Below are positions 1 through 9,196 of a stretch of 64,000 nucleotides of DNA, one piece after another. Position 1 is the stretch's first letter, and each line of letters begins with the position of its first letter. Both the position numbers and the translations under genes were made by a program. Below the pieces are notes generated by a model, which made no database searches, was not told the DNA's origin, and worked only from the letters and a program-made list of their open reading frames with translations. The stretch comes from Hyphomicrobiales bacterium. Lineage in GTDB: Bacteria > Pseudomonadota > Alphaproteobacteria > Rhizobiales > Kaistiaceae. The DNA lies in NCBI GenBank assembly GCA_017305635.1, contig JAFKKF010000007.1:248001-312000 (forward strand), written 5' to 3'.

Positions 1-1
1 C

Positions 2-685
2 AAGCCGTCGCGCTTCCGCTTCACCTCGATCGTCTTCCATGTCGACCGGACGGGCCTGCAGGCCGTGCCGATCATCTTCCTGATGTCGTTCCTGATCGGC
101 GGCATCGTCGCACAGCAGGGCATATTCCAGCTGAGCTTCTTCGGGGCGACCATCTTCGTGGTCGACCTCGTCGGCATCCTGGTCCTCCGCGAGCTCGGGG
201 TGCTGCTCACCGCGATCATGCTCGCCGGCCGTTCGGGCAGCGCCTATACGGCCGAGATCGGGTCGATGAAGATGCGCGAGGAGCTCGACGCGCTCACCGT
301 CATCGGTCTCGACCCGACCGAAGTCCTGATCATGCCGCGGATCATCGCGCTGGTCATCGTGCTGCCTATGCTGACCTTCATTTCGGACATCGCGGCGCTG
401 ATGGGCGGCGCGCTGGTCTGCTACATCTATGCCGACATGAGCTTCCAGACGTTCATCCTGCAGTTGCGGGACGCGGTAGCCCTGAATACCCTCCTCGTCG
501 GCATCCTCAAGGCGCCGTTCATGGCGCTGATCATCGGCATCGTGGCGGCCACGGAGGGCCTCGCGGTACAGGGAAGCACGGACTCGCTCGGGCGCAAGAC
601 CACCTCCTCGGTGGTCAAGGCGATCTTCATGGTGATCGTGGTCGACGGCATTTTCGCCGTATTCTTCGCTGCCATAGCCTACTGA
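2..685 (+). CDS. mlaE: MlaE-family ABC transporter permease (5' end outside window)
   Basis: Membrane permease of an MCE/Mla-type ABC system, which in other Gram-negatives moves phospholipid between the inner and outer membranes. The frame is open from the second base of the window, so the N-terminus is missing and 227 residues are visible. Long hydrophobic segments and the family-typical stretch AGRSGSAYTAEIGSM identify it. The stop codon is one base before the start of the ATPase gene, so the two are probably co-translated. Many Hyphomicrobiales homologues carry an N-terminal STAS domain; whether this one does cannot be seen here. Confidence 0.9.
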   Translation, partial: KPSRFRFTSIVFHVDRTGLQAVPIIFLMSFLIGGIVAQQGIFQLSFFGATIFVVDLVGILVLRELGVLLTAIMLAGRSGSAYTAEIGSMKMREELDALTVIGLDPTEVLIMPRIIALVIVLPMLTFISDIAALMGGALVCYIYADMSFQTFILQLRDAVALNTLLVGILKAPFMALIIGIVAATEGLAVQGSTDSLGRKTTSSVVKAIFMVIVVDGIFAVFFAAIAY

Positions 686-686
686 A

Positions 687-1493
687 ATGACAGAGATATC
701 GACCCTCGCCCGGTCTGCCGCGCCGCCCGCCCAGAAGCGGATGGTGGTGCTCAGCGTGAGCGGGCTGACGGCCGGCTTCGGCAACGTCAACGTGTTCGAG
801 AACCTCGACCTCGACGTCTATGGCGGCGAGATCCTCGGCGTGGTCGGCGCCTCGGGGACGGGCAAGAGCGTGCTGCTGCGCACCATCCTCGGCCTGGTCC
901 ACAAGCGCGCGGGGCGGATCGAGATCTTCGGGGTCGACCTCGAGGAGGCCGATGCCAGGGAGCGCGAGGCCATCGACCGGCGCCTCGGCGTGCTCTTCCA
1001 GCAGGGAGCGCTGTTCTCCTCCCTCAACGTGCTGCAGAACGTCCAGGTGCCGATGCGCGAATATCTCGACCTGTCGCCGCGGCTGATGGACGAGCTGGCG
1101 CGGCTGAAGCTGGAACTGGTCGGGCTGCCGCAGGACGCGGCGCTGAAATTCCCGTCCGAGCTCTCCGGCGGCATGACCAAGCGCGCCGGCCTCGCCCGCG
1201 CGCTGGCGCTCGACCCGGACATCCTCTTCCTCGACGAGCCGACCTCCGGTCTCGACCCGATCGGCGCGGCCGAGTTCGACACGCTCATCTCGACGCTCAG
1301 GGACACGCTCGGGCTGACCGTCTTCATGGTCACCCACGACCTCGACAGCCTGCACACGATCTGCAACCGCATCGCCGTCCTCGCCGACAAGCACGTGCTC
1401 GTCGAGGGGACGCTGGCGGACATGCTGAAATTCGACCATCCGTGGGTGCAGGCCTATTTCCACGGATCACGGGCACGCGGAATCGGAATATAG
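687..1493 (+). CDS. mlaF: MlaF-family ABC transporter ATP-binding protein
   Basis: Cytoplasmic ATPase that powers the MCE-type lipid transporter. All ABC motifs are present in the 268 residues: Walker A GASGTGKS at 54-61, Q-loop near 105, signature LSGGM at 159-163 (the M after GG is usual in MlaF), Walker B ILFLDEP at 179-185 and the H-loop histidine at 217. It lies between the permease (1 bp gap) and the MlaD gene (7 bp gap), in the standard E-F-D order. Size is normal for the family. Confidence 0.95.
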   Translation: MTEISTLARSAAPPAQKRMVVLSVSGLTAGFGNVNVFENLDLDVYGGEILGVVGASGTGKSVLLRTILGLVHKRAGRIEIFGVDLEEADAREREAIDRRLGVLFQQGALFSSLNVLQNVQVPMREYLDLSPRLMDELARLKLELVGLPQDAALKFPSELSGGMTKRAGLARALALDPDILFLDEPTSGLDPIGAAEFDTLISTLRDTLGLTVFMVTHDLDSLHTICNRIAVLADKHVLVEGTLADMLKFDHPWVQAYFHGSRARGIGI

Positions 1494-1500
1494 GAGCCCC

Positions 1501-2847
1501 ATGGAAACGCGTGCCAACTATGCGGCGATCGGCCTCTTCACGCTCCTCGTGATAGGCCTCGCGCTCGGCTTCATCTACTGGCTGAAGCGGCTGGACGAGA
1601 CCGGCGTGCGCAGGCCGCTCCTCATCGAGTTCCAGGGCACCGTGAGCGGCCTGGAAGCGGGCGGCTACGTCTATTTCAATGGCCTCAAGGTGGGCGAGGT
1701 GTCGAGCCTGCACTTCAATGCCGACAATCCGAACAAGATCACGGTGACGACCTCGGTGCGCGCCGACACGCCGATCAAGACCGATACCTACGTCAAGATC
1801 TCCTCGAGCCTGCTCACCGGCGTCGCCTATATCGAGATGTCGGGCGGCTCGCCGGGCGCGACCAGCGTGTTCACGCTCCAGCCGCCGACGCTGGTGGCGC
1901 AGGCCGGCGGGGGCGACATCATCGCCGCGCTCAACCAGATCGCGATCAAGGTCGACCGCATCGCCGACCGCGTCGACCAGGTGGTGGCCGCGAATCAGGA
2001 TGCGGTCACGCAGATCATCGGCAATGTGCGCGACTTCTCGAAGGCGCTTGCCGCCAATTCCGACGGCGTGAAGGACTTTCTGAAGAACGTCTCCGACATG
2101 TCGGAGACGATCCGCTCGCTTTCGACCAAGCTGACCGGCCTCGTCGACAAGGCCGACACGCTGGTCGGCTCGGTCGATCCGGCGATGGTCAAGTCGACGC
2201 TCGCCAATGTCGACACGGCGGTGAAGCGGATCAGCGACGCGGCCGCCGATGTGCCGGCGGTGGTCGCCGACGTCAAGCAGGTGGTCGGTGACATCAAGGG
2301 CTTCACCGGCACCTTCGACAAGGCGAAGATCCAGGCCGTGATCGACAACGTCACGTCGTTCACCCAGCGCATCAAGGATGCGGGGCCGGATTTCGACCAG
2401 CTCATCGCCGACGCCAAGGCGACGGCGAAGAGCGCCAACCAGTTCATGGACAACATCAACAAGCACAATGGCGACATCGACCAGATCGTCGCCGACGCCA
2501 AGTCGCTGGCGGCGCAATTGAAGACCTCCTCGACGCAGCTCGACGACATCCTCGGCAAGACCAAGGAGATGCTCGGGACCGAAGGCGGCAAGGGCTTCTT
2601 CGCCGAGGCGACCGATGCGGTGCGCTCGATCAAGGCGGTGGCCGACAAGTTCAACGCCCATTCGGACGCGATCATCGACGGCCTGTCGAAGTTCTCCACG
2701 CGCGGCCTCGACGACGTCCAGGCGCTGGTCAACCAGATGCGCGGCTCGGTCTCGCGGATCGACGCCGCCGTCAGTGATTTTTCAAGAAACCCGTCCAGTG
2801 TACTGTTCGGTGGCAGCCCGACGATCCGGGATTACAATCGCAAATGA
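1501..2847 (+). CDS. mlaD: MlaD/MCE-domain substrate-binding protein
   Basis: Periplasmic, membrane-anchored lipid-binding subunit of the transporter. One transmembrane helix at about residues 8-25 is followed by an MCE domain at about 38-120. The remaining 300 residues are mostly helical and rich in Ala, Asp, Lys and Val with few aromatics, the long C-terminal extension seen in alphaproteobacterial and PqiB/YebT-like MCE proteins rather than the short E. coli MlaD (about 183 aa). Such tails can form a helical tube across the periplasm; that role is inferred here. The gene overlaps the following lipoprotein gene by 4 bp. Confidence 0.92.
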   Translation: METRANYAAIGLFTLLVIGLALGFIYWLKRLDETGVRRPLLIEFQGTVSGLEAGGYVYFNGLKVGEVSSLHFNADNPNKITVTTSVRADTPIKTDTYVKISSSLLTGVAYIEMSGGSPGATSVFTLQPPTLVAQAGGGDIIAALNQIAIKVDRIADRVDQVVAANQDAVTQIIGNVRDFSKALAANSDGVKDFLKNVSDMSETIRSLSTKLTGLVDKADTLVGSVDPAMVKSTLANVDTAVKRISDAAADVPAVVADVKQVVGDIKGFTGTFDKAKIQAVIDNVTSFTQRIKDAGPDFDQLIADAKATAKSANQFMDNINKHNGDIDQIVADAKSLAAQLKTSSTQLDDILGKTKEMLGTEGGKGFFAEATDAVRSIKAVADKFNAHSDAIIDGLSKFSTRGLDDVQALVNQMRGSVSRIDAAVSDFSRNPSSVLFGGSPTIRDYNRK

Positions 2848-3497
2848 TGCCGACAGGGGCTGATCGGCGGATGGACGAAAGGGGCAGCAGGGCCTTGTCC
2901 GCATTGCCGCGTATCTTTGCCAAGTCCTTGGGCTTGATGGCTATTCTCGTCGTCGTGACGGGCTGCAGCCTGTTCCGCGGACCGCCGCCCATGACCTTCG
3001 ACCTGACCGGACCCGAATCGGTGAAGGCCGGCGGGGGCACGGCGGCGCAGATCCTGATCCCGGAGCCGGTCGCCCTGCAGGTGCTCGACAGCCAGCGCAT
3101 CGTCGTCTCCAAGGGCGACAAGATCACCTATTACCCCGACGCGCAGTGGCCGGACCGGCTGCCGAAGCTCCTGCAGAGCCGCACGATCGAGGCCTTCGAG
3201 CGCTCCCACAAGGTGCGCGCCGTCGGCCGGCCCGGGCAGGGGCTCTCCATCGACTACCAGGTGGTCACCGAAATCCGGTCCTTCGAGTACCGGGTGACCG
3301 GCGACAAGGGCTATGCCCATGTCGAGATCGCCGCCAAGATCATGGACGACCGCACCGGGCGGGTCATCTCCAACCGCGTCTTCACCGGCGAGGCGCCGGT
3401 CGAGAAGGACAATGCCGCCTCGGTCGTATCCGGCCTCAATTCGGCGATCAGCCAGGTGCTGGTCAACATCGTCCGCTGGACGGTGACGAGGATCTAG
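2844..3497 (+). CDS. ABC-type transport auxiliary lipoprotein (PqiC-like)
   Basis: Probable outer-membrane lipoprotein that works with the MCE transporter. The start ATG overlaps the mlaD stop (ATGA), indicating translational coupling. A basic N-region and hydrophobic core end in the lipobox VVTGC, with the acylated cysteine at residue 41. An internal Met at residue 10 could be the true start but has no clear ribosome-binding site. The mature part matches in length and pattern the auxiliary lipoprotein family that includes PqiC, with an RTIEAFE segment typical of it. It is the last gene of the operon. Confidence 0.85.
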   Translation: MMPTGADRRMDERGSRALSALPRIFAKSLGLMAILVVVTGCSLFRGPPPMTFDLTGPESVKAGGGTAAQILIPEPVALQVLDSQRIVVSKGDKITYYPDAQWPDRLPKLLQSRTIEAFERSHKVRAVGRPGQGLSIDYQVVTEIRSFEYRVTGDKGYAHVEIAAKIMDDRTGRVISNRVFTGEAPVEKDNAASVVSGLNSAISQVLVNIVRWTVTRI

Positions 3498-3597
3498 GGC
3501 GCCACGTTCCTCACGAATCCTCATAGTGGCATGCCCGAGAGGGCAGGGACACGTGCGGCCGGAAGGAAGGCAGCCTCGGGAATGAAGGAGCACGAAG

Positions 3598-4170
3598 ATG
3601 CCGCTTTCGACGAAATTTGACGCGGCTCTGACCTACGCTTCCGAGTTGCACCGCACCCAGGTGCGCAAAGGCAGCAACATTCCGTATGTCGGACATCTTC
3701 TCAGTGTCTGCTCGCGGGTAATCGCCGAGGGTGGGACCGAGGTCCAGTCGATAGCTGCCCTTCTTCACGATGCGGCCGAGGATCAGGGCGGCCTGGAGCG
3801 GCTCGCGGACATCAGGCGCAAGTTCGGCGAAGAGGTCGCGGCAATTGTCGCCGATTGCACGGATTCCTACGTCGAGCCGAAACCGGAGTGGCGTCCGCGC
3901 AAGGAGGCCTATCTCGCGGCCCTGCGGAACAAGCCGAAGGCATCGCTACTGGTTTCGCTTTGCGACAAGGTCGACAACGCCGAGGCCATCCTGCGCGACT
4001 ATGGCGAGATCGGCGATGCCGTCTGGGCGAGGTTCACCGGCGGCAGAGAGGGAACGGGCTGGTACTACCGAACGCTCGCGTCGATCTTCCAGACCGCCTA
4101 TCCGGGACGGCTCGCCGATACGCTCTCCCGGGTCGTCAGCGGGTTTCCCACCGGCGGTAGGGCAACCTAG
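3598..4170 (+). CDS. Stand-alone HD-domain protein, (p)ppGpp hydrolase-like (MESH1 type)
   Basis: Small single-domain metal-dependent phosphohydrolase resembling the hydrolase half of SpoT/RSH enzymes. Visible metal-site residues are H18, H33, the HD pair H57-D58 followed by ED at 61-62, and a DxxDN segment at 123-127. At 190 residues it has no synthetase, TGS or ACT domain, so it fits the small alarmone hydrolase (MESH1-like) group; the family also includes proteins of unknown substrate. An AAGGAG-like site lies upstream of the ATG. It stands alone between the Mla operon and the convergent giant gene. Confidence 0.8.
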   Translation: MPLSTKFDAALTYASELHRTQVRKGSNIPYVGHLLSVCSRVIAEGGTEVQSIAALLHDAAEDQGGLERLADIRRKFGEEVAAIVADCTDSYVEPKPEWRPRKEAYLAALRNKPKASLLVSLCDKVDNAEAILRDYGEIGDAVWARFTGGREGTGWYYRTLASIFQTAYPGRLADTLSRVVSGFPTGGRAT

Positions 4171-4221
4171 AAGAAGTGATCGGCATACGACGGTGAAATG
4201 AGCCGCCCCCCTCATGCGCAA

Positions 4222-4246
4222 AAGGCGCGCCGCTCGGGCGCGCCTT
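4222..4246 (-). terminator. Rho-independent terminator of the giant repeat-protein gene
   Basis: Perfect inverted repeat with 10-bp arms AAGGCGCGCC and GGCGCGCCTT and a 5-nt loop. Read on the minus strand it is followed by TTTT and lies about 30 bp after the stop of the large minus-strand gene. It may also stop the convergent HD gene, although the T-run on the plus strand is poor. Confidence 0.75.
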
Positions 4247-4276
4247 CCGGAAGATCGGGTGAGAGCCGGTGGCCGC

Positions 4277-7200
4277 CTAGTCGAAGCGGCCGCTCGCATG
4301 GGCGAGCATGGTGTAGACCTTGCCGGTGTCCGAGGTGAGATAGGCGGTCGCCGTCGCCGGATCCTTGCCGTTCGCCTCGTTGAGCAGCTTCTCGAAATCC
4401 GCGACGTAGCGGTCGACGGCGGCCCGGAAGGACTCGTCGCGCTGATACTTCTTGCGGATCTCATCGAAGGTCTGCTGGCCCTGCAGCGTGTAGAGGCGGC
4501 GCGTGAAGAGATTGCGCTCGCCGCGACGGTGACGGTCCCAGAGCTCGACCGCCGCATTGTGGTCGATGGCGCGGGCAATATCGCTGGACAGGCCGCCGAG
4601 CGGGCCGGGACCAGCCGCCGGCGCGGCCGCTGGCGCCGCCTGCTGCGGAGCCGCATAGCCGCCATTGGAGGCCGACGGAGCCGGCGCCGGCTCGGCCGCC
4701 GGCACCTCGTCGTCGGTCGAGGCGCGGCGGAGGAGGTCGGAGACCCAGCCGCGTTCCTCGCCGCCAGCCGATGTCTCCTGCCCCGGGGCCGCGATGCGGG
4801 CCGGAGGACGCGGCGTCACGGTCTGGCGCGGCGGCGGAGCCGAGGGCATGGCGCGGAGCGGCTCGCTCGGACGCGGCGGGGGCGGGGCGGCGCGGAAGTC
4901 GCTCCGCGGTGCGCCGCCATTGCCGCTCGTCGAGCGCCGGGCCTCGAGCGTCCGGGTCGAGGAGAAGCCGTTGCCAGCATCGCCCTCGGCAAAGGCGCTG
5001 GCGCGGGGCGGCTCGGCCGTGAACTCGGCCGCCGGCTGGCGGCGCTGCTCGAGGCTCGACCAGGAGGCCTGGCTCTCGGCGCCAACGGCCGTCGCCACCG
5101 GCTGGACGTCGATGTTGCGCGGAGCCGCGGCCATGCGCGGCTCGCCGAGCGAGGGGCTCGACAGGTCGAGGGTCTTGCCGTGGCGGCTGATGATCTCGGA
5201 GAGGTCGGACAGCGCCTTGATCTGGTCGCCGACCACGCGCCGCATGGCATCGGCGCTCTCGCGGGCCTCCTCGGGCATTTCGAGGACGCCCTTCTTCAGC
5301 TCGCTCCGGGTGGCGTTGAGGTCGTGCTGCAGTTCCTGCGTGGCGAGCCGCATCTCGCGCGTCGCCTCGGCGAAGCGCTTGGTGGTATCGGCGACGACGC
5401 CGCCCATCTCCTCGAGGAGGATGCGGTTCGACTCGCGCACCGCCTCGGCCGCCTTGCGGCTTTCCGAATTGGCGGTCCGGTTGAGGTTCTCGAAGTTGTC
5501 GATGACGCCCTTGGCGGCGGTCGCCGTGTTCTCCGTCAGCATGCGGCTGACCGCGGTGGCGCGCTCCTCGGCGGTCTTCAGCGTCTCCGAGATGATGCGC
5601 GTGAAGGAGCGCATCATGCCGTCGAGCTCCTCGCTCCGCGACCGCAGGCCGGCGGCGAGATTCTCCAGCGCCGGGCGGCGCTCCTCGACCGTCGCCTCGA
5701 TCTGGCGATTGACCTCGGTGAGGTGGCGGGTCGCCTCGGTGAGCGACTGGCTCTGCGCCTCGAAGCGCTTCACTACGTTGCTGACGCCGTCGAGGATGTC
5801 GCCCGAAACGCCGGTGAGGCGCTGCACCTGCTCGGCGAGCTCGCCGGAGGAGAGCTGCGTCGTCTCGACGGCATGCTGGATCGAGGTCGCGAACTCGTTC
5901 GCCCGCGAGGCGAGGTTGGTCTCGATCTTGATGAGGTTGTCGCTCGAGGACGAGAGAAGTCCGTTGAGCAGGTCGTTGGAGCGCGACAGGCGGTCGACGA
6001 TGTCGGCGACCTCGCTGCGCATCTTCTCGTTGGTGGCGGCGAAGGCCTGGGCGACGCGCTCGCCGCTCTCCATGAGGGTGTGCGCGGCCTGGTCGCTGCG
6101 GGTGACCACCATCTCGACGATGTCGCTGCCGCGCTGGTCGAGCGTGCGGAGCAGCACGTTGGAACGGCCGTCGAGGAGGGCGGCGAGCTCGCTCGAACGG
6201 GCGCCGAGCACGTCGTTGAACTCGCGGGTGCGCAGCTCGAGCGCCTCGGTGACCGCGGAGGCGCGGTGGCCGAGCATGGTCTCGATCTCGTTGACCGAGC
6301 GGCCGAACAGGGTCGACGCCTCGCTCGCCGAGCTGCGCAGCGCCTGGGTGGCCTCGCCCGCCTCCTGGACGAGGCGCTGGGTGACGTCGCTGATGGCGTG
6401 ACGGACGCCTTCGGCGACCTGGTCGGTCTTGGCGGCGAGCGCCGAGGTAATGGCGCTGGCGCGCTCCGACAGGGTCTCGGCGAGCTCGTTGGTGCGCGCC
6501 GCGAGCTGGCCGCCGACCTCGATCAGGCGGCCGTCGATGAGCGCGGCGAACTCGGTCTGGCCGCTGGTGAAGGTCTCGGCGATCTCCCGGGTGCGCTCGA
6601 TGAGCGTCTGGTTGATCTGGCGCGAGCGGTGGTCGAGCGCCTCGGCGATGCGGTGCGAATTGCTCTCCAGCGATTCGGAGACCGCGTCGATCTTGCCGCG
6701 AATGTCGGAACCGAACGAAGCGAGGCGGTCGGCGAGCGACTGCTCCATCTGCTGGGCCTGGTCGCCGAGCGCGGTGATGAGGGCAGGGCCACGCTGGCCG
6801 ATGAGCTCGCCGATGCGCACGAAATGCTCGTCGAGGCCCTGGCCGAGCTCCTGGCCGTGGACGCGCAGCACCTCGCTGAAGCGGGAGCTGGAATCCGCGA
6901 TCTTCTCGTAGATGGCGCTGCCGCGGGTCTCGATCGCGTCGGCGACCTCGGTGCCCGAATTGATGATCTTCTCGTGGATGCCGACGCCGCGGCTCTCGAT
7001 GGCGTTCGCCACGTCGCGGCCGGAGGCGAGGATCTTCTGGTGGATGGAGACGCCACGCGACTCGATCGCGTCGCCGACGTGCTGGGTCGCTTCCACGATC
7101 GAATCGTAGATGGCGGTGCCGCGGCTCTCGATGGTGTCGGCGATCTCGCGGGACGAGGACAGGATGCGCTCGTGGATGGAAGCGCCGCGGCCCTCGATCT

Positions 7201-9196
7201 CGTTGGCGATGGCGCCGCCCGAGTCGACGATGCGCTGGTGCAAAGTGTTGCCCTGGTCCGAGATGCGGTCGGCGATGCGGGTGCCCGAATCGACGATGCG
7301 CTCGTGGATGGCGCCGGCGCGCGAGGCGATGGTCTCGGCGATCTCGTTGCCCGAGGCGATGATCGTCTCGTTGATCTTCATGCCGCGGACGGCGATGGCC
7401 TTGGCCACCTCGCCGCCGACGGAGGCGAGGCGCTGGGTAAGCTCGGCGCTGCGCTCGTCGAAGGTCTCGTAGACGGCGGTGGAAGCCGTGTCGATCGTCT
7501 CGCGGAGCGAGGCGGTGCGGCCCTCGATGAGGTTCGCCATGGCCTCGCCGGTGGAGGCGAGGCGCTCGTTGAGCTCGGTGCCGTTGACCGAGATCGCCTC
7601 GAAGATGCGGTCGCCGGTGCGCGACAGGCGGTCGGCAAGCTCGCCGCCGCGGATGGTGATGGTCTCGGCGATGCGGGTGCCGGTCTCGTCGAGCTTGTCG
7701 TTGATCTCCTGGCCGCGCAGCGCGAGGTCGACGAGGAGCGAGTCGGAGTTGCTCTTCAGCGCTTCGTTGACCTCCTTGACGTGGCTGGAGATCGTCGCGG
7801 CGGCGAGGTTGCCGGTCTCGGAGATCGAGCGGGTGATCTCGTCGGTGCGGGTGTCGAAGTTGCTGACCAGCTCGGAGCCGACGCGGGCGAGGGTGTCGTT
7901 CACCTCGCGGCCGCGCTCGGCGATGGTGTCGGCCATGGCGCGGCCGGTGGTCTCGAGCGTGTCGTTGATGTCGGCGGAGCGGGCGAGCAGCGCGTCGGTC
8001 ACCTGGGCGCCGGTCTGGGCGAGCGATTCGGCGACGTCGCTGACGGTGTCGGCAAGGCGGGTGACGAGGTCCTCGCCGCGCGAGGCGAGCTGGCCGACCA
8101 TGTTCTCGCCGGCGCTGGAAAGGGCGAGGGTGATGTGCTCGCCGCGCTCGGTCAGCGCGGTGGTGATGCGGTTGCCCGAATGGGTGACGTTCTCGGCGAT
8201 CGACTCCGAAGCGATGCGCAGGTCCTTCGACAGCGATTCCTGGGCGCTGACGATGGACGTGCGGACGCGCTCGGAATTGATGACGATGGCCTCGCGCTGG
8301 CCGGCGAGGTCGTCGATCAGCGAGCGCATGCGCGTCTCGTTGTCCGAGTAGGAACGTTCGAGCGCCGCCACCTCGTTGTGGACGAGGAGCTCGAGCTCGC
8401 TGGCGCGGGCAAGCGCGCGCTCGATGCCGTCGCCGACGGCGGCGACCTCGCGGCGGATCGCCTGGCTGACATTGGCGATGGCGTCGGTGGCGATGTTCTC
8501 CGGCTCCGACAGGCGCGAGGCGACGTCGGTGATGGAGCGCGCGACGATGCGCATCTCCTGGGTGCGCCACATCATCGAGGCGATGGCCCAGATGAAGCCG
8601 ATCGGCACGAACAGGAAGAGGGCGATGTTGAGGAGGCGCGGCGAGGTAAGCAGTGTCTCGCCCTGGCCGACGAGGCCGCCGCCCGAAAGCGCGACGCCGA
8701 AGACGATCACGGCCCAGAGCAGCGAAAGCGCCATGGCCGTCGGGTAGATCATCCGCGACGGGCGGCGCTGGTAGCCCATGGCGCCGACGGGGCGGCGGTC
8801 GTCATTGGCGGCGAAGCGGCTGCGCGAACCGGCGGCGCGCGGACGCGCGGGCTGCGGCTGGGGAGCGGCTTCCTCCTCGGCCGGGCGGGCGGCGGCAGCG
8901 GCCGGCTCAGGCCGGCGGGCCTCCTCGCGGCGGGGCGGGGCTTCCTCGCGCGGGCGCGGCGGCTCGAGGCGGCGGGGCGGGGCGGGCAGGCGCGACTGTT
9001 CGGGACGGCGGCCAAGCTCGCCACGGCGCGTGGCATCGGCCGGGCTGCGGGCGGATTCGGGGGCACGCGGTTCCGGTGGGCGCCGCGAACCCCGCTCGCT
9101 TTCCTCCCCGGGACCTCCGAAATCGAGCCTCAGGGCCTCTTCGACCGCGGAAAGAGCCGCGTCGTTGGGGGTTTTCGAGCGTGGGTTGGTCGCCAT
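4277..9196 (-). CDS. Giant apolipoprotein-like repeat membrane protein, likely GPR/RgsE polar-growth homologue
   Basis: A 1639-residue protein. Residues 1-145 are Pro/Arg/Glu-rich and look disordered. Two transmembrane helices lie at about 151-171 and 186-209. A very long alpha-helical part follows, built of 11- and 22-residue units (pattern IxxRGxxIxEx, then IxxSGxxIAxx). A Pro/Ala-rich linker and a distinct domain of about 100 residues form the C-terminus. This architecture matches the Growth Pole Ring protein of Agrobacterium and RgsE of Sinorhizobium, which organise unipolar growth; automatic pipelines often call such proteins kinesin-like or apolipoprotein-like. I chose the ATG at 9196 (MATNPRSK), preceded by GAGG, rather than the longer open frame to 9391, whose extension is not protein-like. 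Family assignment is from architecture and memory, not alignment. Confidence 0.75.
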   Translation of the reverse strand: MATNPRSKTPNDAALSAVEEALRLDFGGPGEESERGSRRPPEPRAPESARSPADATRRGELGRRPEQSRLPAPPRRLEPPRPREEAPPRREEARRPEPAAAAARPAEEEAAPQPQPARPRAAGSRSRFAANDDRRPVGAMGYQRRPSRMIYPTAMALSLLWAVIVFGVALSGGGLVGQGETLLTSPRLLNIALFLFVPIGFIWAIASMMWRTQEMRIVARSITDVASRLSEPENIATDAIANVSQAIRREVAAVGDGIERALARASELELLVHNEVAALERSYSDNETRMRSLIDDLAGQREAIVINSERVRTSIVSAQESLSKDLRIASESIAENVTHSGNRITTALTERGEHITLALSSAGENMVGQLASRGEDLVTRLADTVSDVAESLAQTGAQVTDALLARSADINDTLETTGRAMADTIAERGREVNDTLARVGSELVSNFDTRTDEITRSISETGNLAAATISSHVKEVNEALKSNSDSLLVDLALRGQEINDKLDETGTRIAETITIRGGELADRLSRTGDRIFEAISVNGTELNERLASTGEAMANLIEGRTASLRETIDTASTAVYETFDERSAELTQRLASVGGEVAKAIAVRGMKINETIIASGNEIAETIASRAGAIHERIVDSGTRIADRISDQGNTLHQRIVDSGGAIANEIEGRGASIHERILSSSREIADTIESRGTAIYDSIVEATQHVGDAIESRGVSIHQKILASGRDVANAIESRGVGIHEKIINSGTEVADAIETRGSAIYEKIADSSSRFSEVLRVHGQELGQGLDEHFVRIGELIGQRGPALITALGDQAQQMEQSLADRLASFGSDIRGKIDAVSESLESNSHRIAEALDHRSRQINQTLIERTREIAETFTSGQTEFAALIDGRLIEVGGQLAARTNELAETLSERASAITSALAAKTDQVAEGVRHAISDVTQRLVQEAGEATQALRSSASEASTLFGRSVNEIETMLGHRASAVTEALELRTREFNDVLGARSSELAALLDGRSNVLLRTLDQRGSDIVEMVVTRSDQAAHTLMESGERVAQAFAATNEKMRSEVADIVDRLSRSNDLLNGLLSSSSDNLIKIETNLASRANEFATSIQHAVETTQLSSGELAEQVQRLTGVSGDILDGVSNVVKRFEAQSQSLTEATRHLTEVNRQIEATVEERRPALENLAAGLRSRSEELDGMMRSFTRIISETLKTAEERATAVSRMLTENTATAAKGVIDNFENLNRTANSESRKAAEAVRESNRILLEEMGGVVADTTKRFAEATREMRLATQELQHDLNATRSELKKGVLEMPEEARESADAMRRVVGDQIKALSDLSEIISRHGKTLDLSSPSLGEPRMAAAPRNIDVQPVATAVGAESQASWSSLEQRRQPAAEFTAEPPRASAFAEGDAGNGFSSTRTLEARRSTSGNGGAPRSDFRAAPPPPRPSEPLRAMPSAPPPRQTVTPRPPARIAAPGQETSAGGEERGWVSDLLRRASTDDEVPAAEPAPAPSASNGGYAAPQQAAPAAAPAAGPGPLGGLSSDIARAIDHNAAVELWDRHRRGERNLFTRRLYTLQGQQTFDEIRKKYQRDESFRAAVDRYVADFEKLLNEANGKDPATATAYLTSDTGKVYTMLAHASGRFD
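6869..7726 (-). repeat. Array of 13 gap-free 66-bp (22-residue) coding repeats
   Basis: Thirteen consecutive 22-residue units with no insertion or deletion can be read inside the giant protein, from LALRGQEINDKL to IETRGSAIYEKIADSSSRF. The consensus is I-x2-RG-x2-IxEx-I-x2-SG-x2-IA-x2, which splits into two 11-residue halves. Upstream units (about 7727-8100) keep an 11-residue step. The unit is diverged at the DNA level, so this is an old protein repeat rather than a recent tandem duplication. Confidence 0.85.

Noticed and set aside
6869-7726. Regular 66-bp repeats as a CRISPR array or DNA satellite
   Set aside because: The units are diverged at DNA level and conserved at protein level with no spacers, so this is a coding repeat.
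4461-8570. Minus-strand frame of 1369 codons inside the giant gene
   Set aside because: Alternate frame of the same repeats, with an Arg/His-rich non-protein-like composition.
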